This document shows, piece after piece, positions 15,911-19,615 of a DNA stretch of 19,615 bases (position 1 is its first letter; each line of letters opens with the position of its first letter). The DNA comes from Oscillibacter sp. (GTDB lineage: Bacteria; Bacillota; Clostridia; Oscillospirales; Oscillospiraceae). The notes under the pieces are model-generated. The model was not told the DNA's origin and made no database searches. It worked only from the letters and a program-made list of their open reading frames with translations. The position numbers were made by a program, and so were the translations under genes. Where the stretch lies: contig JAKSQE010000006.1 in the NCBI GenBank assembly GCA_024404295.1, positions 1-19,615 on the forward strand, written 5' to 3'.

Positions 15911-17572
15911 ATGACGAAAGAGATAACTGGTGTGCAGTTCAAGCAAATGATCTTGCACGGCGCAGCTTCGATTACGGCACAGAAACAGGCCATCAATGAC
16001 CTGAATGTGTTCCCCGTGCCAGACGGCGATACAGGCACGAATATGTCCATGACGATTGCCACCGCAGTGACCGAACTGCGCAAACATGCGCCCGAGACCA
16101 TCGACAAGGCGGTCTCTGTGACCGCTTCCGCTCTGCTGCAGGGTGCCCGTGGCAACTCTGGTGTGATTCTGTCCCTCCTGTTCCGCGGCTTGTCCAAGGG
16201 ACTGAAGGGCGTGGAAAAGGCCAATGCCGCAGTCTTTGCCGCAGCCATGCAGGAAGGTGTTTCTGCAGCCTATAAGGCTGTGATGAAGCCTGCCGAGGGT
16301 ACGGTTCTGACGGTTTCTCGTTTGGCTGCAAAGGCTGCTGTGGATACCGCTGCAACTGTGGAAGATGTGGAAGTGGTTTTGGAAGCCGCCATCGAAGAGG
16401 GCCGTAAGGCTCTGGCTGCTACTACCGATATGAACCCTGTGCTGAAGAAGGCCGGTGTGGTGGATGCCGGCGGCAAGGGCTATCTGCTGATTCTGGAGGG
16501 TATGTTGGCTCATCTGAAGGGCGAACCTCTGCCGGAAGTGGTGGAATCTGCCGCACAGAGCGAAGGTAATTTTGACGTGATGGCTATTGAGGACATTACC
16601 TTTACCTTCGACACGGTGTTTATTGTGCGAAAAGCTTCTCCCAATGTGGAACTGGAGTCTCTGCGCGCTTACCTGAGCAGCATTGGCGATTGCCTGGTCA
16701 TCGGTGAGGATGACGAAGTCTTTAAGGTGCATGTTCATACCGAGATTCCCGGCAACGCACTGAATGAGGCACAGAAATACGGTATTCTGGAACTGGCAAA
16801 GATCGAAAATATGCGTACACAGGCCGAGGCTGTGGCTGCCGGCAAGGAAGCACAGAGTGTGGATGATCTGGAGCAGGTGGAAAAAGAACTGGAAGGCGGC
16901 CATGTGGTGGCGGCCGCCGAGAAGCCCTACGGCTTCCTGGCAATCTGTGCCGGTGATGGCCTGGCGGCTGTGTTCCGCGATCTGGGTTGCGACGGCGTGG
17001 TGTCCGGCGGTCAGACCATGAACCCCTCTACCGAGAGCATTCTGGAGGGAATTGACCGAATCCCTGCTGAGACGGTGTTCGTTTTGCCGAATAATGGCAA
17101 TATTATCATGGCGGCTCAGCAGTGTGCTGCATTGACCGAGAAGCACGTGGTGGTCATTCCCAGCAAGACTGTTCCTCAGGGTGTGACAGCGATGATGAAC
17201 GTGGATCCTGAGGCGGATGTGGAGAGCATCACCGCTGCCATGACGGAGGCACTGGCCAACGTTACTACCGCTCAGATCACGTACGCTGCCCGTAACTCTG
17301 ATTTCGATGGGTTCGAGATCAAGGAAGGCGACTATCTGGCGTTAAAAGAGGGGAAACTCTTTGGCACGGATGCAGATTTGGATGCTCTGCTGAAGCAGTT
17401 GGCAGAAGAGGGCAAGGACAGCGAGTTCATCTCCGTTTATTACGGCGAAGATGTGACTGAAGAAGCTGCACAGGCAGCTGCTGCCAAGTTTGAAGAGGCC
17501 TGTCCTGATGCAGAGGTGACACTGTTGCGCGGTGGTCAGCCGGTCTATTACTATATCATTTCTCTGGAATAA
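15911..17572 (+). CDS. fakA: Fatty acid kinase FakA / YloV family (DAK2 domain)
   Basis: The product (553 aa) matches the YloV/FakA family. The N-terminal DAK2 kinase domain (about 1-200) has NVFPVPDGDTGTNMSMT near 32-48, where the Asp residues hold the nucleotide and Mg, then LLQGARGNSGVILS near 76. A middle domain follows (NFDVMAIEDITFTFDTVFIV near 218), then a C-terminal domain with ICAGDGLAAVFRDLG and GGQTMNPSTESILEGI near 355-385, resembling the DegV-type fold. In the family, FakA phosphorylates exogenous fatty acids carried by a separate FakB, feeding phospholipid synthesis. No fakB is present in this window. The start at 15911 has GGGAGG upstream. Length is normal, and a strong terminator follows. 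Confidence 0.93.
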   Translation: MTKEITGVQFKQMILHGAASITAQKQAINDLNVFPVPDGDTGTNMSMTIATAVTELRKHAPETIDKAVSVTASALLQGARGNSGVILSLLFRGLSKGLKGVEKANAAVFAAAMQEGVSAAYKAVMKPAEGTVLTVSRLAAKAAVDTAATVEDVEVVLEAAIEEGRKALAATTDMNPVLKKAGVVDAGGKGYLLILEGMLAHLKGEPLPEVVESAAQSEGNFDVMAIEDITFTFDTVFIVRKASPNVELESLRAYLSSIGDCLVIGEDDEVFKVHVHTEIPGNALNEAQKYGILELAKIENMRTQAEAVAAGKEAQSVDDLEQVEKELEGGHVVAAAEKPYGFLAICAGDGLAAVFRDLGCDGVVSGGQTMNPSTESILEGIDRIPAETVFVLPNNGNIIMAAQQCAALTEKHVVVIPSKTVPQGVTAMMNVDPEADVESITAAMTEALANVTTAQITYAARNSDFDGFEIKEGDYLALKEGKLFGTDADLDALLKQLAEEGKDSEFISVYYGEDVTEEAAQAAAAKFEEACPDAEVTLLRGGQPVYYYIISLE

Positions 17573-17580
17573 GAGTTGGA

Positions 17581-17614
17581 TGACCCGGACGGGACACCGT
17601 CCGGGTCATTTTTT
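17581..17614 (+). terminator. Strong Rho-independent terminator after fakA
   Basis: A perfect 12-bp GC-rich stem (TGACCCGGACGG at 17581-17592 with 17597-17608) has the loop GACA and is followed by TTTTTT (17609-17614). It begins eight bases after the fakA stop. Confidence 0.93.
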
Positions 17615-17638
17615 CAAAGAGATTGTGAGGTATTTCTA

Positions 17639-17989
17639 ATGTTATTTGTGTGCTATCCCAAATGCTCTACCTGCCAGAAAGCAAAGACGTGGTTAGAGAC
17701 GCAGGGGATCTCTTTTGACTTGCGAGACATTAAGATGGAAAACCCCACCAAGGAAGAACTGCGTCTGTGGTGGCAGCGCAGCGGCTTACCGTTGAAACGG
17801 TTTTTCAATACCAGCGGTTTGCAGTACAAGGCGCTGGAACTGAAAGATAAGCTGCCCACTATGAGCGAGGAACAGCAGTTGGAGCTGCTGGCAACCGACG
17901 GTATGCTGGTGAAGCGTCCTTTGCTGATCGGGGAAGACTTTGTGCATGTCGGATTTCGACAGGCGGAATGGGAAGAGATTGTGAAATGA
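17639..17989 (+). CDS. ArsC/Spx-family thioredoxin-fold protein
   Basis: The product (116 aa) begins LFVCYPKCSTCQKAKTWLE, the CxxC-bearing first strand and helix of the ArsC/Spx family. The family pattern continues with DLRDIKMENPTKEEL near 31-45, LPLKRFFNTSGLQYK near 53-67, and GMLVKRPLLIGEDFVHVGF near 90-108 with the conserved Arg-Pro. It could be a glutaredoxin-like reductase, an arsenate reductase relative or an Spx/MgsR-type regulator; the sequence does not decide. The start at 17639 (GTGAGG eight bases upstream) gives the family N-terminus; the frame stays open to 17576 through the fakA terminator. It ends in an ATGA overlap with the dus gene. No promoter is visible between the fakA terminator and this start. 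Confidence 0.85.
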   Translation: MLFVCYPKCSTCQKAKTWLETQGISFDLRDIKMENPTKEELRLWWQRSGLPLKRFFNTSGLQYKALELKDKLPTMSEEQQLELLATDGMLVKRPLLIGEDFVHVGFRQAEWEEIVK

Positions 17990-18954
17990 TCCAAACGATT
18001 GATTTTGCCCCGCTGGACGGCATTACCAAGGTGGTGTATCGCCATGTGTGGGACAAGTATTTTGGTGGTGTGGACCGTTATTTTATCCCCTTTTTTTCTC
18101 CGACGCCGCACCATCTGATGACCCCCAGAGACCTGCGGGATATGGATTTCATCCACAATTCCGATTTGCCCTCTGTGCCCCAGATTATGACTCGAAATGC
18201 CGAGGATTTTATATGGGCCTGTGACATCGTACAGGGGATGGGATATCCTGAGGCCAACTTAAATCTGGGCTGCCCGTCCGGCACCGTGACGGCGAAGGGC
18301 AAAGGTGCAGGTTTTCTGGCAAAGCCAGAGGAACTGGATGCTTTTTTTGAGGAAGTCTTTTCTAAAGTTGAAATTCCGGTGTCAGTCAAGACCCGACTGG
18401 GTATCAGTGAGCCGGAGGAGTTTGAACGTCTGTTGGAAATTTACAACAAATATCCGATCTCCTGCCTGACGATCCATGTCCGTGTGCAAAAGGAGAAGTA
18501 CCGTGGCCCACTGCACCCGGAATGGTTTGAAAAGGCTTTGGCAGAGAGCAGGAACCCTGTCTGCTATAACGGTGATTTGAGAACCGTGCAGGAAGTACGG
18601 GATTTTGAAACGAAGTTTCCCATGGCAGAGCGCGTGATGATCGGAAGAGGATTGATTGCCGACCCGGCATTAGCCCGAAAACTACACGGCGGATGTGCCG
18701 TTACAAGGGAAGAACTGACGGCATTTCTGGAGGAACTTTACGCTGCTTATACGGAGTTTTATGGCGGCGCAGTAGCTACCGCCGCTCAACGCATGCGGGA
18801 GGTTTGGTTTTATCTGATCCACCTGTTTGACGATGCAGAGAAGTTAAATAAACAACTGCGTCGCTTTAAGTATCCATCGGAATATGAGCGGATTCAGGCA
18901 GAAATTCTGGCAACCTGTCCCATTCGGGAGAATTGCCAAGGCGAGTTATTCTAA
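17986..18954 (+). CDS. dus: tRNA-dihydrouridine synthase family protein
   Basis: The product (322 aa) is an FMN-dependent TIM-barrel enzyme that reduces uridines to dihydrouridine in tRNA D-loops. Expected blocks are present: IDFAPLDGITKVVYR near 5, PQIMTRNAEDF near 65, LNLGCPSGTVTAKGKGAGFL near 90-110 with the catalytic Cys in GCP, VSVKTRLGI near 133, LTIHVRVQKEKYRG near 158 with the substrate-site His, and MIGRGLIADP near 217. The start at 17986 overlaps the preceding gene by four bases (ATGA), so translation is coupled; an upstream in-frame ATG at 17968 is less likely. IHVRVQKEKYRG replaces the more usual IHGRTxxQxYxG, so the exact Dus subtype is unclear. A bidirectional terminator follows. 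Confidence 0.92.
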   Translation: MIQTIDFAPLDGITKVVYRHVWDKYFGGVDRYFIPFFSPTPHHLMTPRDLRDMDFIHNSDLPSVPQIMTRNAEDFIWACDIVQGMGYPEANLNLGCPSGTVTAKGKGAGFLAKPEELDAFFEEVFSKVEIPVSVKTRLGISEPEEFERLLEIYNKYPISCLTIHVRVQKEKYRGPLHPEWFEKALAESRNPVCYNGDLRTVQEVRDFETKFPMAERVMIGRGLIADPALARKLHGGCAVTREELTAFLEELYAAYTEFYGGAVATAAQRMREVWFYLIHLFDDAEKLNKQLRRFKYPSEYERIQAEILATCPIRENCQGELF

Positions 18955-18956
18955 AT

Positions 18957-18998
18957 AAAAAAGTTCCCATGCTTCGGATGAAGCATGGGAACTTTTTT
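18957..18998. terminator. Bidirectional terminator between dus and the MATE gene
   Basis: A perfect 15-bp stem (18961-18975 with 18980-18994) has the loop GGAT. It is flanked by AAAA on the left and TTTTTT on the right, so it works on both strands. It serves both converging genes; the MATE stop codon overlaps its right edge. Confidence 0.93.
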
Positions 18999-19615
18999 CA
19001 ATGTTTCAGAGGACTGTCCAATGTTCTCAGCACATGAATATGAATGGGAATAGCGCAGGCAAAGGTCAACAGATCACATACCATCTGTGTCATCTGAATG
19101 CCGCGAACGCCCCATGCTGCCGAAAAGACCCAGATCAAAGGAATGAAGAACAGGCCTTGTCGGGCAATCGCGAGGAACGTGGCGGGAACGGTGCGGCCCA
19201 TGGTTTGCTCCATCATGTTGCTGGGAATGACCCAACAGAGCAGGGGAAATGTCAAACACTGAAAACGCAGAGCTGCTGTACCGCAGGCAATGACCTCGGG
19301 ATCGTCACGGAAGAGTGCAACTAAGTGGGGAGCAAAGAATGCGATTCCTGCACCTACGATCAGCAGAAATACAAGCGAAGTTTTGACACAGAAATAGAAG
19401 CCTTGCTTGACACGATCATAGAGCTTAGCACCGTAGTTAAAGCCACAAACCGGCTGGAAACCCTGACCAAAGCCAAGCATGGCAGAGCCGCCACACATCA
19501 TAATGCGCTGTACCACACTCATAGCCGCAATGACAACATCGCCGTAGGGACGGGCTGCATGGTTCAGGCAGATGGTGGAAATACTGGCAAAGCCTTGACG
19601 AGCCAAAGAGGGAAG
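18998..19615 (-). CDS. MATE family efflux transporter, C-terminal part (partial)
   Basis: About 205 residues are visible and the frame runs off the right edge, so the N-terminal half is missing. An internal TTG at 19606 is not a credible start because the frame and similarity continue upstream. The sequence has a MATE-type loop, GFGQGFQPVCGFNYGAKLYD, then hydrophobic segments around TSLVFLLIVGAGIAFFAPHL, LTFPLLCWVIPSN, and GLFFIPLIWVFSA, followed by a final membrane span. MATE proteins export cationic drugs or metabolites using a Na+ or H+ gradient. Substrate is unknown. It converges with dus across a shared terminator. Confidence 0.88.
   Translation of the reverse strand, partial: LPSLARQGFASISTICLNHAARPYGDVVIAAMSVVQRIMMCGGSAMLGFGQGFQPVCGFNYGAKLYDRVKQGFYFCVKTSLVFLLIVGAGIAFFAPHLVALFRDDPEVIACGTAALRFQCLTFPLLCWVIPSNMMEQTMGRTVPATFLAIARQGLFFIPLIWVFSAAWGVRGIQMTQMVCDLLTFACAIPIHIHVLRTLDSPLKH

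Overview
The window is about 19.6 kb of densely packed core-metabolism DNA from a low-to-mid-GC Firmicute. It is most likely a gut-type member of the Clostridia (Oscillospiraceae-like). This rests on a type-3 prolyl-tRNA synthetase tail, a type III glutamine synthetase next to a type I enzyme, an ANTAR-domain regulator beside glnA, the yloU-fakA pair, strong GGAGG ribosome sites and U-tailed terminators. I see no mobile elements, CRISPR array, rRNA or tRNA. The genus is inference.

Layout. Positions 1-170 hold the 3' end of proS (+), facing purB across two strand-specific terminators. Positions 269-6842 form a minus-strand block read right to left: glnA and an ANTAR-domain regulator from one promoter, then pyrG, purA and purB from a second promoter. 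A 341-bp divergent region separates glnA from a plus-strand operon of glnN, asnB, purC and purF (6879-12852). Next come a structured leader RNA with its own promoter and two overlapping PLP aminotransferase genes (12862-15370), then yloU-fakA (15447-17572), then an ArsC/Spx-like gene overlapping a tRNA-dihydrouridine synthase gene (17639-18954). The right edge is the C-terminal part of a MATE transporter on the minus strand.

Logic. Two unrelated glutamine synthetases make glutamine. At least three neighbours consume it directly (AsnB, PurF, PyrG), and purC, purA and purB act in the same purine route. The most interesting signal is in the leaders. Downstream of each of three near-consensus promoters (glnA, glnN, pyrG) lies an intrinsic terminator. 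Each terminator's 5' arm overlaps a small hairpin with a six-base loop carrying A at position 1 and G at position 4, the signature of RNA bound by ANTAR antiterminators. The ANTAR protein is encoded inside the same block and its receiver domain lacks the phosphorylation residues. I infer a local antitermination circuit linking nitrogen status to glutamine synthesis and to a glutamine-consuming enzyme, with the regulator in its own feedback loop. The glnN site is the strongest case; the glnA and pyrG sites are weaker.

A second candidate is the 12908-13022 leader ahead of the aminotransferases. It has two mutually exclusive folds and matches no riboswitch class I can recall. The short GlnA (402 aa, no C-terminal tail, altered flap) is also unusual.
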